Assembly: GCF_000002985.6 (NCBI RefSeq)
Contig: NC_003284.9
Location: 16,244,001-16,308,000 of the forward strand
DNA from: Caenorhabditis elegans
Lineage: Eukaryota; Nematoda; Chromadorea; Rhabditida; Rhabditidae
DNA length: 64,000 nt
Direction: 5' to 3'
Part shown: positions 53,140-62,099 of the stretch, piece by piece
Layout: each line of letters starts with the position of its first letter
How positions within the stretch are numbered: position 1 is the stretch's first letter
Translations under genes and position numbers: made by a program
The notes under the pieces: model-generated
Database searches by the model: none
What the model was told of the DNA's origin: nothing
What the model saw: only the letters and a program-made list of their open reading frames with translations

Positions 53140-54340
53140 CACAATTCCAGTCACAACTGTACTATATCAAAATCCGACCGACAAAAATCGCATCCCAAAA
53201 ACAGAGTGGAACGACGAACAACGCGCGCCCGTTGTGTCAGATGCCTGTCTTTATTTGCCGCTCTCTTTTTCTCTCGATCTCGAAACGTGAAATGCAAACA
53301 AACGAGTTCGCGTTTTTTTTCTCGCGTATTGCGGTCGGTGCGACGGACGCACAAAAATTTTTGCCAATGTGTGCGGTAGACTGAAATGGGAAGAAATAAT
53401 AGATAGGCAACCGATTTTTTTTGCTAGCACCGTTTTTATGCTTCAGAAACAGTAAAAAAAAGCTCACTCTACACTTATAATACAAGTGCTCTTGGGTTCA
53501 GTGATACAAAATAAGAAAACCGAAGAAATATATAAGAAATGGGAATTTTCACAGTGTGACTGTGATAAATGAGATTATGAGATTGATCGGATCATGTAAT
53601 AAATCATTTCCCGACAAAGAAGGATACACTCGATTATCTTATTGGGAAATTCATATGATAGTGTTTTAGTTTTGCACCCAAAATAGCTAAAACTGGAATA
53701 TGTCTGTCTTAAATTTGAAAAAAAAAACAATGCGTCTTGTCAAAATATTGGAATTTCCATGGAATCATGTTTTCCTAAAGTTATAACGTTTTAAATATTT
53801 ATGGTTAGCTGTTTGTATTGTGTAATAGAGGTATCAAGAACTGCAATAAAGTTTAACTATGAGATTTATAAAAACTAATTAGTTTTTAGTCGAAAAACTC
53901 ATAGTCAGAGTAATATAATTCTAAATGACCCATAAAAAATTCAACATTTTTCGAAACTTCACCATTTTTTTAATTTATTACCAAGTGCAAATAATTAAGT
54001 ATTAGTTTCAGAAAAAATCTTGGAAATACAGAGTAAACTACAAACTACAACTTTTTGTTATTTTTTTTTTTTTTTGTAGTTTCAAGCTGTGCACAGAAAA
54101 AATAAATCACTAGAGGTGTATAAACATTTTTATACAAAACAACTGAACGGAACTTGCATCCTCTGTTTTTTTTTACGCGAAAGGACACTTTATGAAGTCT
54201 ATGCATTTTTGAACTATTTCTGCTCTGGCCGGTTGTCCTCTCTTTCAATATGTGCAAGTCTACTCTTTCTCTCGTTTCTTTTTTTTCCGTGGCGCCACAT
54301 GAAACCTAAATCTACTACCGCTGCGCCTCTCTTATTCAGC
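53140..54340. other. Intergenic; promoter-like GC-rich patch
   Basis: Around 53170-53370 the composition rises in GC with CTCTCTTTTTCTCTC, GCGCGCCCGTTGTGTC and GCGGTCGGTGCGACGGACGC. This resembles nematode promoter or 5' UTR DNA, but no start codon with splice signals could be tied to it. The rest is AT-rich with no gene. Confidence 0.35.
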
Positions 54341-54413
54341 GGTCTCGTGGTGTAGTGGTTATCACATCTGTCTAACACACAGAAGGTCGGCGGTTCGATC
54401 CCGCCCGAGATCA
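54341..54413 (+). tRNA. tRNA-Val (anticodon AAC), copy 1
   Basis: 73 nt: acceptor stem GGTCTCG/CGAGATC with discriminator A, D arm GTGTAGTGGTTATCAC, anticodon loop with CTAACAC (AAC) on a perfect CTGT/ACAG stem, and T arm GGCGGTTCGATCCCGCC. It is followed by CCTGTC and a T run as pol III terminator. Confidence 0.95.
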
Positions 54414-55392
54414 CCTGTCTTTTTTTCTTTTTTTTTTAATGTTTTTGTTGTGAGCAATATACAAATGAATGTTAAATAGAGAAGGATAAATATTTTATTG
54501 CCGACTCACTACACTGTAGCCAGTGAAAACATTAAATGCTATGTTTTAAATAGTGTATCTAAATACTTTCGATGTGGATCACGTTTTATCCTAAATAACA
54601 TAAAATTATGTGCATAATCAAAATTAATTCCAAAATTTTTTAATTTCAGTTTCTCAAAAAAAAAAACAGACGATAAATTATATGATATGGTTTGAAAGTA
54701 CAAAGAGAAAAAATGTTTTGTTATGAGACATCTTTGCAGTTTTGAAAAATTGAATTTTGATGTCAGTTACTTTACAATCAAAAATAGAAGTATTTATTGA
54801 TAATTGTGACATAAAAATAGTATCTGAAAATGCTCGTTTTTCGAGAGAAAAATATATTTTGTTGTGAAACATTTTTTTGTAATTTTATGAAAAAACTGGG
54901 TTTAGAAATTTTTGACTTTTTAAATGGTTTATTGAATGAAATATACGATATCTTTCAATTTTTATGTGTTGGGCAAGAAAACAAATTACAGTAGAAATGA
55001 GTCCTTTCATCGTTTTTTATTTCAAAATGTTTGAGCGCGAAAATTTTTGAACTGCCGAATTAATTGGCAAAAATGCCATTATATCAAACACCAGCCGTGG
55101 ATCGCACCTACGGCGCGGCCCCCGACTTTTTTGAGAAAACACATTAGATATACGGTGTCTATCGCGGACCTCGATCGGTGTCTGCTGCGCATTTAGCATA
55201 AGGTTTCCCAAAATTTCGTTGCTCTGATCAGAGATCAAACTACATAGGGACAGAAGGACACGCGCTTTATATATAGTAAATGATTTTAAAACACGGCAAA
55301 GATTTTCCATTTCCCATTGGTGAAGCGATGCTGTTGAGTTTGACAGAATTCTACCTAAATTAATGAACCTAAATTAAACATCCCCCCCCAGC
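54414..55392. other. Spacer between tRNA-Val copies 1 and 2
   Basis: The 3' flank of copy 1 (GCAATATACAAATGAATG..., AAATAGAGAAGGA) is repeated after copy 3 (56175-56230), and the AAAATGTTTTGTTATGAGAC region resembles 56429-56460. The tRNA flanks were therefore duplicated with the genes. A minus-strand frame at 55017-55310 has no gene-like features. Confidence 0.5.
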
Positions 55393-55465
55393 GGTCTCGT
55401 GGTGTAGTGGTTATCACATCTGTCTAACACACAGAAGGTCGGCGGTTCGATCCCGCCCGAGATCA
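55393..55465 (+). tRNA. tRNA-Val (anticodon AAC), copy 2
   Basis: Identical over all 73 bases to copy 1, with CCTGTC and TTTTTT after it. Confidence 0.95.
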
Positions 55466-55565
55466 CCTGTCTTTTTTCGATCGAAAATTTTGATCAGTCA
55501 CATTGCTTCATAATTTCATTCCGAACATTCTTTCAATATAAATACAAAAGTTACTCACGGCAAGT

Positions 55566-55640
55566 CAAAACTGATAGGCGGGACCGAGTTTTGCTTGCTC
55601 ATTGTCGTTCGTTTATTTGCCAACATGTCTTGGCAGGCTT
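55566..55640. repeat. AAAACTGATAG...CCAACATGTCTT repeat, copy 1
   Basis: AAAACTGATAGGCGG, TTGCTTGCTCA, GTCGTTCGTTTATTTGCCAAC and ATGTCTTGGCA in this order. The same order recurs at 60571-60700 and 62940-63080. It is non-coding and lies about 270 bp upstream of the potassium channel start. Confidence 0.7.
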
Positions 55641-55903
55641 TTATATTTTATGAGAAAAATTGTTCGTATTTTTAAACATTTTCTTTAAGGTTACCTAGAA
55701 CTTCTGCCAAGAATTTGATTCTAGGGTTTGTAAAATAATAATTTTGCTTGGTTAATAATGTATTCATGTATCAAATATAGAAATTTTCTAAATAGTTTTT
55801 TAAAATTTTCTGATCAAACTGCTAGCCGCAAAAACTTACTTTTTAATGTAAAATCATTTTTGATATTATGATTACTCTGAGAAAATTTCAGACATCAGAG
55901 AGC

Positions 55904-58900
55904 ATGCAACAAAAAGATTCCATTCGTAGGCAACGTTCTAATCTGAATGAAGAGCAGACAAATGAGGCTAGGAAAGTAAGCATCAAAAGCGAAATTTCTT
56001 CAGTTCCGAACAATTGTTTCATGGTAAAAATAACCGTTCTAAATGGACCACATTTTTCCAGCGGTCTCGTGGTGTAGTGGTTATCACATCTGTCTAACAC
56101 ACAGAAGGTCGGCGGTTCGATCCCGCCCGAGATCACCTGTCTTTTTGGTTTTTTTTTTCAAATGTTTTTGTTCTGGACAATATACAAATGAATGTAAAAT
56201 AGAGAAGGACAACTATGATATTGCCGAGTCCAGTAATAAAAATTAGAAGATATGCTCCAAATAGTTATTTTAATACTTGAAGTTCGTTATGGATCACATT
56301 TTTTCCTAACAAAAAAATATGTTCATACTCGAAATTTATTGCAAGCTTTTGTAAATTTGGTTTTTCTAAATAAATCAGATGAAAGTTTATTTGATATGGT
56401 TTGATGGTTTGTCAGTACAAAAAGAGAAAAATGTTTTGGTATGAGACATTTTTGAAGTATTGAAAAAAAATACGCTGTTTAGAAATGTTTCATTATCTTT
56501 TAAAAAAATCAAAATCGAAATTTCTTCAGTTCCGAACAACTGTTTCATGGTAGAAATAACCACTCTAAATTGACCACACTTTCTTAGCGGTCTCGTGGTG
56601 TAGTGGTTATCACATCTGTCTAACACACAGAAGGTCGGCGGTTCGATCCCGCCCGAGATCACCTGTCTTTTTTGGTTATTGAAAAATAAACATTTTTGGT
56701 TGTAGATTCTTTTGAAAAAAATTAAGATAAAAATAGCGACGTGAAAAATAAAGTATTAGCAGTATTCGAAAAACAGCTAATTATTGGCATTTAGATACTT
56801 AGTAAGTACGTTCGACAACGACGAAAATACGGCAAAAACAACGTCGCAGAAGCTAATAAAGAAAACGCAAACATAGAGCAATTGCATACTCCAGACACAG
56901 AATCGGAATCTCAGTTTTTACGGTGAGAAATGTTTTTTAAATGGAGTTCAAGTTTTGATATTTTAGACCTGTCAAACGCCGATCCAATTCTTTCAACTCA
57001 ACACCATCTACACCCGATGATTACGAATCTTTTTTCTCCCCAGAATTCTCACAGGATCCTGAAGAGATTAATATCAAAAAAGATCTCAGGTGAGTTAAAC
57101 AATGTTGTTTTGTTAAATTTGAGTTTAAATGTAGAAGGAGTCGCTTAAATTGCAAAAAGTAATAATTAGCTGAAAATTCAAGTATTTAAAAATTTGATTC
57201 TTTCGCAACAATTTTTTCACATTTCTAAAAATTATAGACCATTATCAAACATCAATCACATTAATTTTTCTGGCTTCAGAACTTTCACAGGGGTTCGCAT
57301 TCGGCGTCGCTCAAACGCCGCTCCACGCTGCCCTCACGCCGCGATCCAAATCTTTAAAGCGATGCGCGGAACCCGAAAAGTGTCGGACGGGAGCCAACTT
57401 CGCACCAAATAGTGACATACCCTATCGCACTATTTGGTGCAAACTTGGCTTCCGTCCGACACTTTTCGGTTTCCGCGAATCCTCTTTAAAGATTTGGATC
57501 GCGGCGTGAGGGCGGCGTGGAGCGACGTTTGGGCGACGCCGCATGCGAGCCCTATTTCACATAAAAATTATTTCTAGACAACGCTCCCAAGAAACATGGG
57601 GACAATGGTTCGTCAGAGTGGTCGAAACTTTGAGTGAGCTTCTTGGCATTCGATACATTATGCTGATACTAATAATACTCGGATACGCATGCCTTGGAGG
57701 ATATATGTTTCAAGCTTTAGAATATGATCAACAGCAATTGGAGCTGGAAGCTGAGAAGCGAGTTAGGCTGAGTGAATCCTCGTTGCTTGCAGTCAATTTG
57801 CTCGAACATTTAAAACAAATGAATTGTGTTAGTTTTTTTGTTGAAAATCACTTTTTTTTTGACAATTTGATTGATTTCAGGGGCAATCAAATGAAAAAAG
57901 ATGTTTGGAACTCATTACAAAAACATTTATTCAAAGGTCAGACGAAGAACGTGGAGAGGGATGGCGTTGGGATTTTTGGAACTCTGTTTTCTTTTCTGCC
58001 ACTATTTTCACAACTATTGGTTTGTCCAAACTAGCTCCGCTATTAAAATATGATAGTTTAAGGCTATGGAAACCTGGCTTGCAAGACAAACCTTGGTAGA
58101 ATTGCGACGATTATCTACGGAATGATTGGGATCCCATTGATGTTGTTTGTGCTGAAAAATTTTGGAGAACTTTGCGTCAAGTGGGCTAAGAAAATTCAAT
58201 TCAATGTGCAACAGTGTTTGAAAAAATGCTTCGGGAGAAAGCAGAAACGAGCGAGTTCACTTGCGTCAATTACGTCGAAGGAGATGTTGGAAGTATTTTT
58301 TGAAGTACCGGTAAGAAACTGGTAAAAAGTTATTCTGACTACATTAATAATAGTCCAGCATGACCGAGTATCATATGAAATAACTCTAAAAAGCATTAGG
58401 TTATTTGGTACTTGTGTACACTCAAAATAATAACAAATTTGAGGCCCCGCCTTTTTTTTCGGAAAATCATGGGGAAAAGTAAAAACCAATATCTCACGGG
58501 TTCCGCGCGCCGCTGCGTTTATCTCGCTGTGGGCGTGGCAAGCTGTCTCCGCCCGCTGCGAGTTAAACATTGCGACGCACGGAATCCGTGAGATGTCGGC
58601 GGCTTGATAGTGGTTGAGGTCCCGATTTTGGCCTTTTCTCCGTGATTTTCCCAAAAAAAAAGCGTGGCTTAATATTGGATTTTTTCTGTGTACACACCAT
58701 GCAGTTTTTTTATTTTGAGTGTATTGTCGGAACGACAATTGAAAATTTTTTTTTTATTCATTTGTCGAATGTAGTCCATTCTAATTGAACGTGAATCTTT
58801 TTTATTTTCCTAGCTGTTATTTCAAATTGGGCTCCATTCAAATTTCGTTCCAACAACTTTTAGCGATTAACAAAATATTTCTGAAATGTAAATTTTTTCG

Positions 58901-60122
58901 GCAAGCGGCAATTGCCGAAGTTGCCGAACCCTAATATTTTCGGCAACCGGCAACTTTTGGTTGCCGACATTTTGTCGCCGGTTATTTGGTTGCCGGTTGC
59001 CGCACAGCCCTGCTAATCTCCGATATAAACAAACTATTCATATGCATATTTTGTTATCAATTTTTAAGATATACTAATTTCAGGAAGACGACAAAGAGGA
59101 CACCACTTTCCAGCTCAGATGGGGTCTTCTAGTTATTGTTCTCTTCGTTGTATTGTGCTCGTTTGTTGTTTCATTTTGGGAGAACTGGGATTTCTTGACT
59201 GCTTTCTATTTCTTCTTTGTCTCACTTTCCACAATTGGATTTGGTGATATTGTTCCTGACCACCCCAGGACTGCTTGTGGTAATGAATTTTCAATTGGCA
59301 AAAACTGAAACTGACCCGAGTTGAACCTACTAATTTTTTTTTCCAATTTCAGCACTTTTCGTTTTATATTTTATCGGACTTGCTCTATTCGCAATGGTCT
59401 ACGCAATTTTACAAGAACGAGTTGAAAATCAATATATGTGGGCGTTGGAATTGATCGATCAAAAATATCAAGAAAAACTGAAACAGGATATGTACGATGA
59501 GGATGAAAAAAAAGCAGACAAGAACGATATGCATTTTTCAAAAAAAGAACCAGTGCGTGGTCCTCGGATTCTTCTTCAAGACTTGCTTCGCGGCCCTGAT
59601 CTCAAGATATCTGGTGGAAGACGGTCGTCTTCTGACGCATCATCAGTAATCACCGAGGCTAGCGATGAGGATACCAGACACTTTAAAGTGGGCCGAGCAA
59701 TCTTGGCGGAGGCTTTCGCGCCCGATGAAAGAGCTTCAAACCACGGTACACAATTGAATTCTTGCACTGTATCCAATGAGCATGATTCTTGTCAAATCGA
59801 GGCAATTGTATTTTCATTTCATTTCATTTCTTTCATTAACTTTCAATTTAATTACAGTGCAACCCAAATTTAAGAGTATACAAAACACTATTACAACTGT
59901 AAAACAGGTATCTATATAATTTTAGGTAGTGACGAGAGCTTGGAAGAACATCAATTGGAGACCTACGACACGTCAGGCACTCCTCCACCATACGGGGATC
60001 CGACTCCGACCACCAACTTCCAAACACGAGATGAAACAGTAACTTCATTAGCCGAAAAAACGCCACTATCGCTTAATAAGGTGTTAGAGGAAGAAAATGA
60101 AGATGAAAATGGGGATTCATAA
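55904..60122 (+). CDS. Two-pore-domain (TWK/K2P) potassium channel
   Basis: Nine exons join in phase to 581 aa: 55904-55975, 56795-56922, 56967-57089, 57578-57827, 57881-58019, 58063-58310, 59084-59279, 59353-59745 and 59926-60122. A charged cytoplasmic N-terminus of about 125 residues (MQQKDSIRRQRSN) leads to TM1 (IMLILIILGYACLGGYMFQA). A helical cap follows, then pore 1 FFSATIFTTIGYGN, TM2 (IATIIYGMIGIPLMLFVL), TM3 (LLVIVLFVVLCSFVVSF), pore 2 FFFVSLSTIGFGD, TM4 (LFVLYFIGLALFAMVYAIL), and a long acidic/Ser-rich C-terminus ending NEDENGDS. The two selectivity filters, GYG then GFG, are the K2P signature, so it should pass background K+ current as a dimer. TTTCAG lies 12 bases before the ATG. 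Intron 1 holds two tRNA-Val genes. Intron 58020-58062 is only 43 bp and splits the first GYG filter. AATAAA is at 60173-60178. I could not assign a twk number. Confidence 0.9.
56063..56135 (+). tRNA. tRNA-Val (anticodon AAC), copy 3
   Basis: Identical to copies 1 and 2. It lies inside intron 1 of the TWK channel gene on the same strand, 87 bp after the exon 1 donor. Confidence 0.95.
56589..56661 (+). tRNA. tRNA-Val (anticodon AAC), copy 4
   Basis: Identical to the other three. It is the second tRNA in TWK intron 1. The 5' flank (TTTCTTCAGTTCCGAACAA...TGTTTCATGGTA) repeats that of copy 3, and part of that flank copies the region just after channel exon 1. Confidence 0.95.
57290..57548. mobile_element. 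GC-rich palindromic element in TWK intron 3
   Basis: Left half GGGGTTCGCATTCGGCGTCGC...CTCACGCCGCGATCCAAATC, right half GATTTGGATCGCGGCGTGAG...GCGACGCCGCATGCGAGCCC, paired over more than 100 bp. The centre is CGCACCAAATAGTGAC...TCGCACTATTTGGTGC. It shares a GTGTCGGACG core with the family at 14598-14830. It ends about 30 bp before the next exon and adds a false frame ahead of it. Confidence 0.85.
58418..58722. mobile_element. Palindromic GC-rich element, copy 3
   Basis: Starts ACACTCAAAATAATAACAAAT, ends ATTTTGAGTGT, and carries CACGGGTTCCGCGCGCCGC and CGGAATCCGTGAGATGTCGG. Parts of the left half are deleted relative to 11547-11907. It lies in the TWK intron 58311-59083. Confidence 0.85.
58895..59012. 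repeat. Short CGGCAA/TTGCCG repeat
   Basis: CGGCAAGCGGCAATTGCCGAAG to GGTTGCCGGTTGCCGCACAGCCCTG. It is related in ends (GCCGCACAgCCCTG) to 35462-35972 but lacks the core. It lies in the same TWK intron as the previous element. Confidence 0.6.
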
Positions 60123-60245
60123 AACCTGTATTTTGTTTTATATTTGTTGTATTATACATGGAAAACTTTTTAAATAAAAAACGTGTTCAAAAAAACAGTC
60201 ATTGGATAATACAGCAACGGTCCTTTAAAAATGTTCAGATGTACA
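60110..60245 (+). repeat. TWK 3' end, source of an inverted duplication
   Basis: GGGGATTCATAAAACCTGTAT, ACATGGAAAACTTTTTA and AACGTGTTCA reappear, reversed and diverged, at 61700-61925. The duplicated stretch spans the stop codon, the poly(A) signal and about 70 bp of downstream DNA. Confidence 0.7.
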
Positions 60246-60357
60246 GTGTTGAACAAGTCTGTTCCAGAGCAGCTGCATGAAATTTTTAAAAAATTAGTTA
60301 AAATATTGCAACATAAACATTAATTTTTACAAAAAACAAAAAGTGCAATCAATCATG

Positions 60358-60553
60358 TTATCGAAAAAATACGATCGCAAATTTTTCTCATAACTAATTT
60401 TTGATCTACCCTTGGAACTTGACTCCGCCCCTAATCTTGTTGCCGTTGTCATTTTTATTGTGGCTGTCTCGTCAAAGGAAGGGGAGGAGCCTAATCAACA
60501 AAGTAGATCAAAAATAAAATATGAGAAAAATTTGCGATCGCATTTTTTCGATA
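60358..60553. mobile_element. Small inverted-repeat element (MITE-like), copy 2
   Basis: GTTATCGAAAAAATACGATCG...TTGATCTACC on the left, GTAGATCAAAAATAAAATATG...TTTTTTCGATAATA on the right, and GACTCCGCCCCTAATCTTG inside, matching copy 1 at 6011-6208. A left-or-right half is present alone at 61642-61703. Confidence 0.85.
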
Positions 60554-60570
60554 ATAAAATCAACGATATC

Positions 60571-60700
60571 TGGTAAAACTGATAGTCGAGGGCGGAGTGT
60601 TACTTGCTCAACGAGCCTATATATGCCAACATGTCTTTACACGATATCCGTTGTTTTATCAACAAGTCGATGGTTGTTTTTATCTTTTTTCTCCGTTCTG
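60571..60700. repeat. AAAACTGATAG...CCAACATGTCTT repeat, copy 2
   Basis: AAAACTGATAGTCGAGGGCGG, TTACTTGCTCAACGAGCC, GCCAACATGTCTTTACACG and ATCAACAAGTCGATGGTTG, in the same order as copy 3 at 62940-63080. It lies immediately after a MITE-like element. Confidence 0.7.
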
Positions 60701-60855
60701 GTACCTAACAATAAAAAAAAATGAATCACCAAACTCCGATATTCTATGAAAGAATGAAAAATAATAAAAATCTAAGTAATATCCGATAATATTAATAAAA
60801 ATAAGTTTTGCCGTTTTTCTGTTTCGCGAAACTCTTTATTACATTAATTTGGTAG

Positions 60856-61076
60856 CTATCGGGAACTGTGTGTTAGGAACAAATCGCCAACAGAGCCCAT
60901 ATCCAAGCTGTTTTGGTATACTTCAAGCCGATAAGGAACATATTTTAGCTCACTTTTTGACTTCCGATTGAAGGCTTGGTCATTTGAAAGAGGATCCTTT
61001 AAATAGGTCTCCGCAAGAAATTTAGCTACAGAAGAGCACTTTGTACCAAAGAAAAGTATAATATATCTAAAAGAGC
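60856..61076 (-). CDS. Candidate terminal exon of an unrecognised minus-strand gene
   Basis: On the minus strand a CTCTTTTAG acceptor opens a frame running 73 codons to a TAG (60856-60858): YIILFFGTKCSSVAKFLAE, then DPLSNDQAFNRKSKSELKY ... MGSVGDLFLTHSSR. An AATAAA signal (60835-60840) follows 16 bases after the stop. The frame is Ser/Lys/Asp-rich with balanced codons, unlike nearby AT noise. I could not find convincing upstream exons in 61.1-64 kb, and no known domain is visible. It would be transcribed convergently with the TWK channel gene. Confidence 0.4.
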
Positions 61077-61338
61077 TTTCAGGCAATTTTTCATAGAAAA
61101 CAATGGTTCAAAATATAACTCAGGAGATTTTTTTTCTTCAAGTCTGATACTGATTTTATTAAGTTTTGTGTGTAGATATAGGAAGATTTTGAGACAGGAA
61201 ACAAAATATTTTTATTTTTCTATTTGCTTTGGACTATAGATGTAGATGTAGATGTGATATAGTCAGTTTACAGCAAAAAAAAAGTCACTTCCAAAGATCA
61301 TTCCAGAAAAATTATATTTCCTTTTATAATATTTCTAA

Positions 61339-62099
61339 ATGTTTGAAATACGTCATCATGAACCCAAAATGTTTACAGTTTCTCCAGCATCAACACATCC
61401 ACCATCATCCCAAAAACAACAAAAACTGAACGCCAGTGCGGCGAATTGTTCTCATTGTTTCCACCAGGGAGCGAGACCTCAGAATGTTTGCTCCCAGAAT
61501 TATCACAAAACTGACCGACGGTCACTTTCAATCGAATCATCATCAACTACTTCATCGAAAATATGCACCAGCGATCGAAAACGACAACTCCAAATGAAGG
61601 AAGACTGTAAGTATTTATTGGTTTTTTCAATTTTCTTTAAAGTTCCAAGGGTAGATCAAAAATTAGTTATGAGAAAAATTTGCGATCGTATTTTTTCGAT
61701 AATAGATCTGAACATTTTTTGTGGAAAGTTGTTGTATTATCCGGATTCCGTACGTTAAATTATTCCTATATGTTTCCATGATTTTGTTATGATTGTTACC
61801 AACGTTAAAAAACACTACGCTTTTTTTCTGAACACGTTTTTATCTAAAAAGTTTCCCATGTACAATATAACAAACATAACAAATTACAAAATACAGGTTT
61901 TATGAATCCCCATTTTCAACAAATTCAAAATATTCAAATGGTGATCCAGAAGTTTCTGCGATGTTTTTATGGCTTTCGTTTTAACTTTGGCATACTCTTA
62001 TATTTTTCGAAGAAAAAACATTTGGCTAGTTTGCTGCACACCCCTGTTTTCAACCTTGTTAATACTCCAAAATCAGAAGAAGCTCTAGAAAATTGCTAG
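61339..62099 (+). CDS. Two-exon gene model whose second exon derives from duplicated TWK 3' DNA
   Basis: Exon 1 (61339-61606; in-frame Mets at 61339 and 61369) encodes a Ser/Thr/Gln-rich stretch (MFTVSPASTHPPSSQKQQK, NCSHCFHQGARPQNVCSQN, SIESSSTTSSKICTSDRK) and ends at a GTAAGT donor. An acceptor ATACAG at 61891-61896 joins in phase to exon 2 (61897-62099), which encodes a mixed basic/hydrophobic tail ending NTPKSEEALENC. The total is 156 aa. The acceptor and first bases of exon 2 are the reverse complement of the TWK stop-codon region (60110-60135), so exon 2 is either captured sequence or a chance fit. Exon 1 looks like real coding DNA and might instead splice to something else. Function unknown. 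Confidence 0.35.
61642..61703. mobile_element. Half copy of the MITE-like element
   Basis: GTAGATCAAAAATTAGTTATG...TTTGCGATCGTATTTTTTCGA matches one arm of 60358-60553. It joins directly to the inverted TWK-derived DNA at about 61704. Confidence 0.8.
61700..61925 (-). repeat. Inverted, diverged copy of the TWK 3' end
   Basis: Reading the minus strand gives TGGGGATTCATAAAACCTG, ACATGGGAAACTTTTTAGA and AACGTGTTCAGAAAAAAAGCG, then after an extra stretch TAATACAACAACTTTCC...AATGTTCAGATC. This matches 60110-60245 in the same order. Confidence 0.7.

Noticed and set aside
57543-57577. ATG at 57543 as an alternative channel start
   Set aside because: It lies in the end of a palindromic element and the TTTCTAG acceptor that begins exon 4; upstream exons fit in phase, so this is not needed.
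59746-59873. Extended C-terminus of the channel through 59873
   Set aside because: The extension becomes Phe/Ser-rich intron-like sequence (FSFHFISFINFQF). The donor at 59745 keeps the acidic C-terminal exon in frame, whereas later donors do not.
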